A stretch of 56,997 nucleotides of DNA from Candidatus Aminicenantota bacterium (GTDB taxonomy: Bacteria > Acidobacteriota > Aminicenantia > Aminicenantales > Saccharicenantaceae): positions 1 to 56,997 of the forward strand of contig JAPKZD010000020.1 of the NCBI GenBank assembly GCA_026393975.1, written 5' to 3'. The translations under genes were made by a program, and so were the position numbers. How positions within the stretch are numbered: the first letter of the stretch is position 1; every line of letters starts with the position of its first letter. The notes under the pieces were generated by a model that did not search any database, was not told the DNA's origin, and worked only from the letters and a program-made list of their open reading frames with translations. This document shows positions 35,496 to 43,361 of the stretch, piece after piece.

Positions 35496-35525
35496 TTGCC
35501 TCGGGGCGACATTTGGTGATATAGT
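35496..35525 (+). promoter_or_regulatory. Promoter of the lipoprotein gene
   Basis: TTGCCT (35496-35501), an 18-bp spacer and TATAGT (35520-35525) lie 34 bp before the ATG. AAAGGAGG is the ribosome site. Confidence 0.5.
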
Positions 35526-35559
35526 CCGGAGCAAGAACATTTCAAAGGAGGCTCGAACA

Positions 35560-36588
35560 ATGAAAAAAGCGACATCCACCGGATTGATCGTTCTGTTCAT
35601 CATGTTTCTCGCGTCCTGCGCTCCGCCGTTGAGCATCAAAGCGGGCAGCGCGACAGCGGAGTCCTTGGCCCGGCTTCTGCCGAAGACGGCCCTGGGCGTC
35701 ATCGCCATCGACGTCCACCGGGCCATGGCTACGCCCTCCGTCTCCAAGATGCTCCAGAACCCCCAGGCCAAGCAGAAATACGACGAATTTGCCAAGTTGG
35801 CCGGCATCGACCCGATGAAGGACGTCTATTTCGTCGTCATGGGTCTCACGGCAACGCCGAACGCGACGGGCCAGGAGGGCGGGGTTATCGTCAACCTCAA
35901 GTACAACAAGGACACCTTCCTGGCGACCATGAAAGAAAAGGCCCCGGAATTCCAGAGCGAGTCCTATAACGGCGTGGCCATCTACTCCAACCTGGACGGC
36001 GCCGAGACGAAGCAGACGACCCGGGCGGCCTTCCTCGACGACTCGAACATCCTCTTCGGCAGCGAGGCGGGAGTCAAGGGGATCATCGACGTCCACCAGA
36101 AGAAAGCCGAATCGGTCATGAAGAACGCGGCGATGGCCGGCATTCTCAAGTCCGTCGACAAGGCGGCCATGGCCTGGGGAGCATTCTCCATTCCGCCGGA
36201 CCTGATAAAAAAAGGGGCCGAATCGATTCCCCAGCTCAAGGTCCTTGAAGGCGTCACGGCAGTGACGATATCGTTCGATTACCGGCTCTCAAAATTCATC
36301 GCCGACATCCGGACGGCAGGCGGAACCAAGGAACAGAACACGAGCCTGGCCTCGACCCTCAATGGTCTCAAGGGCCTGGGCGCCATGATGGGCGGCCAGG
36401 AACCGGCCCTGGCGGATCTCCTCAACGGGATCGAGATCAGCTCGGGCCAGGACTTCGTCAGGCTTTACGTCAGCGTTTCCGAGGACGTCATGGACAAGCT
36501 CGGGAAGGCCGCTCAAGCGAAAGCCGAAGATTTCATGAAAAAAAAGAAGGACGCGCCCGCTGAAGAGAAGCCGGAAGTAAAGAAGTAA
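35560..36588 (+). CDS. Putative lipoprotein of unknown function (DUF3352-like pattern)
   Basis: The 342-residue protein has a lipoprotein signal with the lipobox LASC (Cys about residue 20). The mature part begins with LLPKTALGVIAIDVHRAM, then LAGIDPMKDVYFVVMGL and a long mixed alpha/beta body, and ends in a Lys/Glu-rich tail. The opening resembles secreted DUF3352-type proteins that begin with a 'levels of protein or particle at the surface' domain of unknown role. It is monocistronic, with its stop 3 bases from the converging ABC permease. Confidence 0.6.
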   Translation: MKKATSTGLIVLFIMFLASCAPPLSIKAGSATAESLARLLPKTALGVIAIDVHRAMATPSVSKMLQNPQAKQKYDEFAKLAGIDPMKDVYFVVMGLTATPNATGQEGGVIVNLKYNKDTFLATMKEKAPEFQSESYNGVAIYSNLDGAETKQTTRAAFLDDSNILFGSEAGVKGIIDVHQKKAESVMKNAAMAGILKSVDKAAMAWGAFSIPPDLIKKGAESIPQLKVLEGVTAVTISFDYRLSKFIADIRTAGGTKEQNTSLASTLNGLKGLGAMMGGQEPALADLLNGIEISSGQDFVRLYVSVSEDVMDKLGKAAQAKAEDFMKKKKDAPAEEKPEVKK

Positions 36589-36591
36589 GAC

Positions 36592-37380
36592 CTACTCTTC
36601 GTAGAGATATTCCTTCGTCCGGAAGAACCAGCAAGCCAGCGCCAGGAGCACGCCGGCGATCACGGCCAGCATCAGGACGGCGACGGCCGGCGCCGTCGGC
36701 TCGAGCTTGAAGAGAAGGAGCGCCAGGCGCCCTCCCCCGCCCCCCGCCGGCCGATAGGGCAACAGCGATTTGAGATAGTGGACGATGGAGAATTTCTGGG
36801 TCGAGCCCGGAAAGTACTGGATGACGTTCTCCCAGCCGAAGCCGAAGACGAGCCCGACGAGAATGCCTCTCTTGAGGACCGCGCCGAGGAAGGTGAAGAA
36901 GGCCGTGTAGGCCAGAATCCCGAGCCCGAGCACCCCCAGGTAGCCGAGGAACGTCAGGTAAAGCGAAGGTTCGGCGAGGCGGGCGGCGTTCATGATGAAA
37001 TAGGACGGGGTCAGGCTGACGGCCACCATGAGGAACATGAGGAGCGCGTAAGCGGCGTACTTGCCGAGGACGATGGCCGGCTTCGGGAGCGGCCGGGTGA
37101 TGAGGTAGGACAGCGTTCGCCCCTCGATCTCCTCGGCCACGACCGAGGTCCCGTAGAAAAGCGACAGGATGACGATGTAGAACTGCAGGAAGAAGACCAT
37201 CAGGATCTCGGTGAAGACGGCGGCGATGTCGCCCGACCGGCCGTGGAGGACGATCCGGACGACGACGGCCAGAGCGACCGGGATCAACCCCAGAAGGGCG
37301 AAAACCCGGGTCTTGCCGGTCCGCCGGCCGAGGAAAAAGAAGAAGCCGAAGATTTCCCCGATGGATTTTCGCGCGTTCAT
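36592..37380 (-). CDS. ABC-2 type permease (second exporter)
   Basis: The 262-residue protein has about six transmembrane segments, starting near residue 22, and the ABC-2 hallmark VVAEEIEGRTLSYLITRPLPKPAIVLGKY. It pairs with the ATPase immediately upstream, whose stop is one base away. It likely forms half of a homodimeric membrane channel; the cargo is unknown. Confidence 0.85.
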   Translation of the reverse strand: MNARKSIGEIFGFFFFLGRRTGKTRVFALLGLIPVALAVVVRIVLHGRSGDIAAVFTEILMVFFLQFYIVILSLFYGTSVVAEEIEGRTLSYLITRPLPKPAIVLGKYAAYALLMFLMVAVSLTPSYFIMNAARLAEPSLYLTFLGYLGVLGLGILAYTAFFTFLGAVLKRGILVGLVFGFGWENVIQYFPGSTQKFSIVHYLKSLLPYRPAGGGGGRLALLLFKLEPTAPAVAVLMLAVIAGVLLALACWFFRTKEYLYEE

Positions 37381-37381
37381 G

Positions 37382-38308
37382 TCACTTCCCCACCAGGTAC
37401 TCGAAGACGGCTTGAAGGTTGTCGTCCGGCGAGCTGATCTCCTCGACCTCGACCCCGCCCTCGAGGACCGCGCCGGTCAAGCGGCCGAAAAATGCGTCCC
37501 GGCTATGGGTTTCGACGACGAGCGTCCGGCCGTCGGCCCCGAAGGTCATCTTCTGGATGGCCGGGTCGCCGACGAAGCGCGCGGCCAGCGCTCGCGGGTC
37601 GCTCGAGCGGACCGAGATCATGTGCGGGTGGGCCTCGATGAGCTCGCGGATATAGGGGATGTCCCCCTGGGCCAGGATCTTACCCTGGTGGAGGAGGACG
37701 ATCCTCGAAGTCAGGGCTTCGATCTCGGGCAGGACGTGGCTCGAGACGAGGACGGTCCGGCCCTCGCTCTTGAAGTCCTTGATGAGCTTGATGAGCTTCC
37801 TTTTGCCCAGCGGGTCGAGTCCGCTGAGGGGCTCGTCGAGGATGACGATCTCCGGGTCGTGGGCGATGGCCTGGGCGAACTTGACCCGCTGGCGCATGCC
37901 CCGGCTGTAGCCGCGGATGAGGCGGTCCTTGTCCTTGGTGAGCTCGACGATGTCCAGGGCCCGGACCGCCCGCTCCTTGATATCGGAAGCCGAATAGCCG
38001 TAGAACCGGAGAAGCCCGGTGATGAATTCGAAGCCCGTCATGTCCTCGTAGAAAACGTCGTGTTCGGGGCAGAACCCGATGCCGGCGAAAAGGGCCGGGT
38101 TGTTCCAGACCTTCCGGCCGCGCACGGCCACCGTCCCGATGTTCGGCTTCAATTGGCCGGTGATAAGTTTCATGAAAGTCGACTTGCCGGCGCCGTTGGG
38201 CCCGAGAAGCCCGGTAATGCCGCTCTCGATCTCGAGGCTGACGTCGTTCAGACCGAGGACGTTCCCATACCACTTGGACAGGTTGGTCGCGGCGATGACA
38301 GCCGTCAC
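37382..38308 (-). CDS. ABC transporter ATPase (second exporter)
   Basis: The 308-residue protein has Walker A GPNGAGKST near residue 38, a signature segment YSRGMRQRVKFAQA, Walker B IVILDEPLSGLDP and the switch histidine in LVSSHVL. The C-terminal 80 residues form the accessory domain common in ABC-2 exporters. The GTG start overlaps the preceding permease stop (GTGA) and is preceded by GAGGTGAT. Upstream in-frame sequence mirrors that permease and is not used. Confidence 0.9.
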   Translation of the reverse strand: MTAVIAATNLSKWYGNVLGLNDVSLEIESGITGLLGPNGAGKSTFMKLITGQLKPNIGTVAVRGRKVWNNPALFAGIGFCPEHDVFYEDMTGFEFITGLLRFYGYSASDIKERAVRALDIVELTKDKDRLIRGYSRGMRQRVKFAQAIAHDPEIVILDEPLSGLDPLGKRKLIKLIKDFKSEGRTVLVSSHVLPEIEALTSRIVLLHQGKILAQGDIPYIRELIEAHPHMISVRSSDPRALAARFVGDPAIQKMTFGADGRTLVVETHSRDAFFGRLTGAVLEGGVEVEEISSPDDNLQAVFEYLVGK

Positions 38309-39177
38309 TTGATCACCTCGACGCTGCGGATCTTCCGGTTGAGGACGGCCGCGGACAGGACGCATATCCCGGCCAGAATGAGGAACGACCAGACGGCAGG
38401 CACCGCGAAGGGGAGTTTCTGCCCGAAAATAAAGGCGCCGGCCTGCTGGAGGTTGGCCTTGATCGAAAAAAGGGCCATGGCCGGCTTGCGGAAAATCCCG
38501 GTTAGGATGCCGAAGAGAATGTCGGAAAAGATATAGATCATGAAAACGAGGATGGTGACGTAACGCGTGTTTTTGCTCAGGGAGGAGAGGAGCAGGACGT
38601 AGAAGGCGAAAAAGACGGTCAAGAGCGCGGAATAACCGAGGATGGACAGGGGCAGCCAGGGGTAGTCGAGGAAGAACTTGAAGCTCCCGGCGAAGATGAG
38701 CTTGAAGATGATGAGGAGGAGCCCGGGAACGACCGTCAGGATGAGGACGAAGAAGAAGATCACGGACATCTTGCCGAGGAGGTAATCCTTCTTGCGAAGC
38801 GGCCGCGAGAAGTAGAGTTGGAGGGAATTGTGTTTGAGGTCGTCGGCGATGAGCCCGGCAGCGGCGAAGCCGAGGACGAGGACGATCAGGAAGAGGAGCG
38901 AATCGTTCGTGAAATAGGTCTTGAAGTAGTTCGGTGTGATGTTGAGCAGCCGGTCGCTGCCCTGGAGGAACGACTTGAAGTCCTCGAGCCGCTCGGAGAT
39001 GTAGAGCCCGACGAGGAAGACCACGGCCGGGAGGAAGCTCCCGGCGAAGACGAACTTGAAGCGCTTTTTGCGGAAGGCGAGCTGGATCCCCGTCCGGGTG
39101 ATGGGCCACCAGGGCAACCGGCGGCCGGCCATCGTGCCGTCCCAGTGGCTGTAGCCTTTCTCGCGGATGGTGGCCAT
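38305..39177 (-). CDS. ABC-2 type permease (first exporter)
   Basis: The 290-residue protein has a basic N-terminus, a first transmembrane segment near residue 40, a soluble segment, then about five more membrane helices. It carries ADDLKHNSLQLYFSRPLRKKDYLLGK, the ABC-2 cytoplasmic motif. The ATG at 39177 shares an A with the ATPase stop (TGATG), indicating coupling. The sequence before it would need a TTG start. Confidence 0.85.
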   Translation of the reverse strand: MATIREKGYSHWDGTMAGRRLPWWPITRTGIQLAFRKKRFKFVFAGSFLPAVVFLVGLYISERLEDFKSFLQGSDRLLNITPNYFKTYFTNDSLLFLIVLVLGFAAAGLIADDLKHNSLQLYFSRPLRKKDYLLGKMSVIFFFVLILTVVPGLLLIIFKLIFAGSFKFFLDYPWLPLSILGYSALLTVFFAFYVLLLSSLSKNTRYVTILVFMIYIFSDILFGILTGIFRKPAMALFSIKANLQQAGAFIFGQKLPFAVPAVWSFLILAGICVLSAAVLNRKIRSVEVIK

Positions 39178-40088
39178 CAATCGACCCCCACGACGCCGGC
39201 GAAGAGGTCTTCGAGCGAGGTTTGGCTCTTGACGAAATAGCGCATTTGGACGCCCGTCCGCGAGGCGGCCCGAAAGATGTCCATCCGGTCGCTCGCTTCG
39301 GGCATGTAGACCTTGATCAGCCGGTCCTCGGTTTCGTCGACACGGCAGCCCAGGGATTCGAGGTCGCGGCGGAAGGGCCCGCCGTCGCCCTTGATCCGGA
39401 GCTCGTACAGATGGTAGTGGATGACCCGGAGGTCCTCCATCCGGCCCTCGGCCGCGAGCCGGCCCTTGTTGAGGATGACGACCGAGGCGCAGAGCGACTC
39501 GATGTCGGCCAGGATGTGGGAGGACAGCAGGACTTGGATCGACTTGTTCGTGGAGATGTCCCGGATGAGCTCGAGGATCTCGGTGCGGCCGTTCGGGTCG
39601 AGGTTCGAGGTCGGCTCGTCGAGGAAGAGGATCTTCGGGTCGTGGACGAGGGCCTGGGCCAGTTTGAGGCGCTGTTTCATCCCGGCCGAGTACGTGTCCA
39701 GGAGCCGGTAGCGCGCCTCCCCGAGGCCGACGTAGAAGAGGACCTCGTGGGCCCGCTTCATGGCCTCCTGCCGGGGCATGCCCGAGAGCTCGCCGAAGTA
39801 GGAGGTGAAAGTCACGGCGTCCATGCCGGCGACGAAGCAGTCGCTTTCGGGCATGTAGCCGACGGCCTGGCGGATCATGGCCTGGTCACGGCGGATGTCG
39901 TAGTCGAGGACTTTTCCCTCGCCGCGCTCAGGAACGAGGAAGCCGAGGAGGATGCGGAGGAGGGTGCTCTTGCCGGCCCCGTTGGGGCCGAGAAGGCCGA
40001 CCGCGCCTTCGCCGAGCTTCATGGTCACACCGTCGAGGGCGACGATCTTGCCGTAGCGGAAACTCAGGTCCTTGACTTCGATGCTCAT
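39177..40088 (-). CDS. ABC transporter ATPase (first exporter)
   Basis: The 303-residue protein has Walker A GPNGAGKST near residue 36, signature YSAGMKQRLKLAQA, Walker B ILFLDEPTSNLDP and the switch histidine in LLSSHIL. A C-terminal accessory domain is present. It leads a four-gene run of ATPase-permease-ATPase-permease with all gaps 1 base or overlapping. The predicted transcript start is only about 5 bases before the ATG and no ribosome site is visible, so the message may be leaderless. Confidence 0.9.
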   Translation of the reverse strand: MSIEVKDLSFRYGKIVALDGVTMKLGEGAVGLLGPNGAGKSTLLRILLGFLVPERGEGKVLDYDIRRDQAMIRQAVGYMPESDCFVAGMDAVTFTSYFGELSGMPRQEAMKRAHEVLFYVGLGEARYRLLDTYSAGMKQRLKLAQALVHDPKILFLDEPTSNLDPNGRTEILELIRDISTNKSIQVLLSSHILADIESLCASVVILNKGRLAAEGRMEDLRVIHYHLYELRIKGDGGPFRRDLESLGCRVDETEDRLIKVYMPEASDRMDIFRAASRTGVQMRYFVKSQTSLEDLFAGVVGVD

Positions 40089-40099
40089 CGGAAGCGCTC

Positions 40100-40129
40100 A
40101 GTTTATTCTCAATGATATACGGGAGGCAA
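40100..40129 (-). promoter_or_regulatory. Promoter of the double ABC exporter operon
   Basis: The minus strand reads TTGCCT (40129-40124), an 18-bp spacer and TAAACT (40105-40100). The -10 box ends 11 bases before the ATG. Confidence 0.45.
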
Positions 40130-40172
40130 GCAAAATTAGTTCCTGCGGCGGATTTCTTAGGGGCTTTTGCTG

Positions 40173-40178
40173 TATAAT
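40173..40178 (+). promoter_or_regulatory. -10 box of the S9 peptidase gene
   Basis: A perfect TATAAT lies 39 bases before the ATG. No convincing -35 box is found at 16-18 bp. AAAGGAG is the ribosome site. Confidence 0.45.
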
Positions 40179-40217
40179 CCCGGCGTGGCTGCCAACGAAA
40201 GCAAAGGAGTCTCGCCG

Positions 40218-42275
40218 ATGAAAAAAGCCGTCCTCGCCATCTGCCTTCTTTTCCTGAGCGTCGTCGTGTGCGCTCCGCCGGCTGCGGCCGCGCAAAGCGC
40301 CGCAGCCAGGCCCATCGCTTTCGACGACTTCATCCGCATCAAGCGGGTGACGGACCTCCAGCTCTCTCCCGACGGATCCTCCATCGCCTATGTCGTCACG
40401 GTCATGGACAAGGCTGCCAACCGCGGCGCGAGCGACATCTGGCTCGTCCCGGCGCGCGGCGGCGAGCCCAGGCGCCTGACCTCGAGCCCGGCAGCGGACA
40501 TGAACCCTCGCTGGTCACCGGACGGCCGGACGATCGCTTTCATTTCGACGCGCTCCGGCAGCCCGCAGGTCTGGAAGATCGACCCGAACGGCGGCGAGGC
40601 GGTCCAGCTCACCCGGATCTCGACCGGGGCCTCGGGAGTCATCTGGTCTCCGAGTGGAACGCACCTCGCTTTCGTCTCGTCGGTCTTCCCCGATTGTCTC
40701 GACGACGAGAGCAACCGAAAAAAAATGGAGGCCGTCGAGGCGAGCAAGGTCAAAGGCCGTCTCTTCGACCATCTCCTCATCCGCCACTGGAACGCCTGGT
40801 CGGACGGGACGCGCAGCCACGTCTTCGTCATCCCCGCGGCGGGCGGGACGGCCGTCGATATCACCCCCGGTGACTTCGACGTGCCGCCGATCGCTTTGGG
40901 CGGCGCGCAAGGCTACACTTTTTCCCCCGATGGGTCGGAGATTGCCTTCGTCCGCAACGTCGACCCCGAGTTCCGGCTGGGACTCGGCACGAACAACGAC
41001 ATTTTCGTCACCGGGATAGCCGGCGGCGGAGAGCCGAAAAAGCTGACGGCCAACAAGGCCATCGACCATTCGCCGAGCTATTCGCCCGACGGACGCTTCC
41101 TCGCCTACCTGGCCATGGCCCGGCCCGGGTTCGAAGCCGACAAGCTCAGCTTGATGCTCTTCGACCGGAAAACGGGAACCGCGGACAACCTGACCGGGAG
41201 CTTGGATTATTCCGTCAGGGCGTTCTTCTGGGCGCCGGGAAGCACGGCGCTATATTTCGACGCCGAAGAAAAAGGGCGGACGGCCGTCTTCCGGCTCACC
41301 CTGCCGACGAAGAAGGTCGAGAAGGTCTTCGAGGGCCACACGCTGAGCACCCTCGCCCTTTCCCCCGACGGCCGGACGCTCTATTTCCTGAAACAGGCCT
41401 TGAACCGGCCGAACGACGTCTGGTCGCTCGACTTGAAAACGAAAACGCTAGCGCAACTCACGAAAGTCAACGCCGACCTTCTGGCCGGTCTGGACATGAA
41501 GCCGGCGGAGGAATTCTGGTTCGCAGGCGCGGCGGGAGACAAGGTCCACGGCTTCCTGCTCAAGCCGCCGGCCTTTGATCCGTCGAAGAAATATCCTCTC
41601 CTCATGCTCATCCACGGCGGACCCCAGAGCAGCTTTGGCGACGAGTTCCATTACCGCTGGAACGCCCAGATGTTCGCCGCGGCCGGCTACGTCACGGCCA
41701 TGGTCAACTTCCACGGCAGCACGGGCTACGGGCAGGCCTTCACGGACTCGATCAGCGGCGACTGGGGCGGCAAGCCCTACGAGGACATCATTAAGGCCGT
41801 CGGCTTCCTTCACGGGACCTATCCCTTCATCGACATGAACAAGCTCGGAGCCGCGGGCGCCTCCTACGGCGGCTACATGATCGACTGGATCGAGGGGCAG
41901 ACGGCGATCTTCAACTGCCTCGTTTCCCACGACGGCGTCTTCGACCTCCGTTCGATGTACGGCGCGACCGAGGAGCTGTGGTTCCCGGAATGGGAATACC
42001 GCGGCACGCCGTGGACGAGCCCCGAGCAGTACACGAAGTGGTCGCCGTCGATGTACGTCAAGAACTTCAAAACCCCCTGCCTCATCATCCACAGCGCCAA
42101 CGACTTCCGCGTCCCGCTCGAGCAAGGCCTCCAGTTCTTCACCTCGCTCCAGCGGATGGGTGTCCCCTCGAAGCTCCTCTACTTCCCCGATGAAGACCAC
42201 ATCATCTCCAAGCCCCAAAACGCCGAGCTTTGGTGGAAGACGATCCACGACTGGCTCGCGACCTATCTGAAATAG
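40218..42275 (+). CDS. Secreted S9-family prolyl oligopeptidase (acylaminoacyl-peptidase-like)
   Basis: The 685-residue protein has a signal peptide (about 1-25) and a WD40/TolB-like beta-propeller (about 45-420) with repeated SPDG motifs. An alpha/beta hydrolase domain follows (about 430-685). The catalytic triad is S549 in GASYGGY, D629 in HSANDFRVP and H661 in DEDHIIS. Such enzymes cut short peptides after hydrophobic or proline residues. It is exported and adds to the peptide-degradation set of the window. Confidence 0.92.
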   Translation: MKKAVLAICLLFLSVVVCAPPAAAAQSAAARPIAFDDFIRIKRVTDLQLSPDGSSIAYVVTVMDKAANRGASDIWLVPARGGEPRRLTSSPAADMNPRWSPDGRTIAFISTRSGSPQVWKIDPNGGEAVQLTRISTGASGVIWSPSGTHLAFVSSVFPDCLDDESNRKKMEAVEASKVKGRLFDHLLIRHWNAWSDGTRSHVFVIPAAGGTAVDITPGDFDVPPIALGGAQGYTFSPDGSEIAFVRNVDPEFRLGLGTNNDIFVTGIAGGGEPKKLTANKAIDHSPSYSPDGRFLAYLAMARPGFEADKLSLMLFDRKTGTADNLTGSLDYSVRAFFWAPGSTALYFDAEEKGRTAVFRLTLPTKKVEKVFEGHTLSTLALSPDGRTLYFLKQALNRPNDVWSLDLKTKTLAQLTKVNADLLAGLDMKPAEEFWFAGAAGDKVHGFLLKPPAFDPSKKYPLLMLIHGGPQSSFGDEFHYRWNAQMFAAAGYVTAMVNFHGSTGYGQAFTDSISGDWGGKPYEDIIKAVGFLHGTYPFIDMNKLGAAGASYGGYMIDWIEGQTAIFNCLVSHDGVFDLRSMYGATEELWFPEWEYRGTPWTSPEQYTKWSPSMYVKNFKTPCLIIHSANDFRVPLEQGLQFFTSLQRMGVPSKLLYFPDEDHIISKPQNAELWWKTIHDWLATYLK

Positions 42276-42294
42276 GGCCTCAGGATGACACCCG

Positions 42295-42417
42295 GGCAAT
42301 GATGGGGGCCATGCATAGCCCCCGTAGCGGAGGGGGACCCGTCGGTTATACGACGGGGGAACCGCCGGGACTGGTTCCCGGGGGGGCCGGGGGAGATGCA
42401 TGGCCCCCATCATTGCC
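42295..42417. repeat. Cloverleaf-shaped inverted repeat element
   Basis: Perfect 22-base outer arms (42295-42316 and 42396-42417) close a 79-base interior. The interior contains three further hairpins: CCCCC/GGGGG (42319-42323 and 42332-42336), CCCGTCG/CGACGGG (42338-42344 and 42351-42357) and GGGAACC/GGTTCCC (42357-42363 and 42373-42379). It sits between the converging S9 and M23 genes. The shape is that of a four-way junction. It may be a mobile palindromic element, a structured RNA or a strong two-way terminator. Confidence 0.85.
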
Positions 42418-42440
42418 AAAACGGGCGGCGTCCTGAGGGC

Positions 42441-43361
42441 CTATTTTTCTAGGGGAAGGCGCAGCATGGCTTCGGGGTCGACGCGGACATCTAATATCTT
42501 GACCGACCAGTGGAGATGGGGTCCGGTCGAGCGCCCGGTCGAGCCGCAGAGCCCGACCGGCGCGCCTTTTTTCACCGCTTCTCCCCTCTTGACGAGGAGC
42601 TTGGACAGGTGCCCGTAGGAGCTGAAGACGCCGAGGCCGTGGTCGACAATGACGGTCTTGCCGCCGAGATAGAGGTCGCTCGCGAGAACGACCGTTCCCG
42701 CGTTGGCCGCGCGGATACTCTCGCCGAAGGGGGCCCGGATGTCGAGCCCGGTGTGGACGGATTCGAGGACGTTGTTGTTGAGGCGCCGCTGACCGAAATT
42801 CGCCCAGTTCGGAGCGTCATGCGGGAGCGCGAAAGGCCCATCACCCAGCCACTCCGGCGTGACGACGCTCGTGGCCAGCGCGACGAGCTCCGCCTCCCGC
42901 TTGATCCGCTCCAGGGCCGCCGCGGGCGGCGTCACGTACTCCCTCTTGAGTTGGAGTTTCGTGAACGGGAATTTCTTCTCCGAAACGAGGAGCTCCTTAC
43001 GGATCGTCTCGATCGTCCCGTCGGCTTTGCGGACCTTGATTGTCATGGTGTGGGACCCCGGCTTGGCCTGCAGGTCTATCCCCAGGAAGGCGAAGACGCT
43101 CCGGCCTCCCGGCGCGGGCCTCAGGTCGACCGTCCGGCCCAGGAATGTCACCGAGGCGGAGTTGGCCGCGCCATCGGTTTCCAGAAAAACGACTATCGGT
43201 TCCCCCGGCTGGAGGGCCCTGTAAACCAGGCGGATGACGGGACCGGGCGCTTGCGCCTTGGGTTTGTCGGGAAGGCGACCGGCCGGGGCGACAGGGGAAA
43301 GCGCGAGGACGGCCAGCGCGACCGCGACGGACCTCGTCAACAAGACCCGGCGACGGGTCAC
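42441..43361 (-). CDS. Exported M23-family metallopeptidase (LytM domain)
   Basis: The 306-residue protein has a signal peptide (about 1-27), an Ig-like N-terminal region (about 40-130) and a C-terminal LytM domain. Zinc motifs are HTGLD and HLHW, with the intervening VIVDHGLGVFSSYGHL. Catalytic members cleave peptide cross-links in peptidoglycan; the zinc ligands are intact, so activity is expected. The GTG start overlaps the D-aminoacylase stop (GTGA), so the two are co-translated. Confidence 0.9.
   Translation of the reverse strand: MTRRRVLLTRSVAVALAVLALSPVAPAGRLPDKPKAQAPGPVIRLVYRALQPGEPIVVFLETDGAANSASVTFLGRTVDLRPAPGGRSVFAFLGIDLQAKPGSHTMTIKVRKADGTIETIRKELLVSEKKFPFTKLQLKREYVTPPAAALERIKREAELVALATSVVTPEWLGDGPFALPHDAPNWANFGQRRLNNNVLESVHTGLDIRAPFGESIRAANAGTVVLASDLYLGGKTVIVDHGLGVFSSYGHLSKLLVKRGEAVKKGAPVGLCGSTGRSTGPHLHWSVKILDVRVDPEAMLRLPLEK

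Noticed and set aside
42276-42440. Simple bidirectional terminator only
   Set aside because: The exact 22-bp arms and three internal hairpins are far more elaborate than a terminator, and no T-run follows directly.
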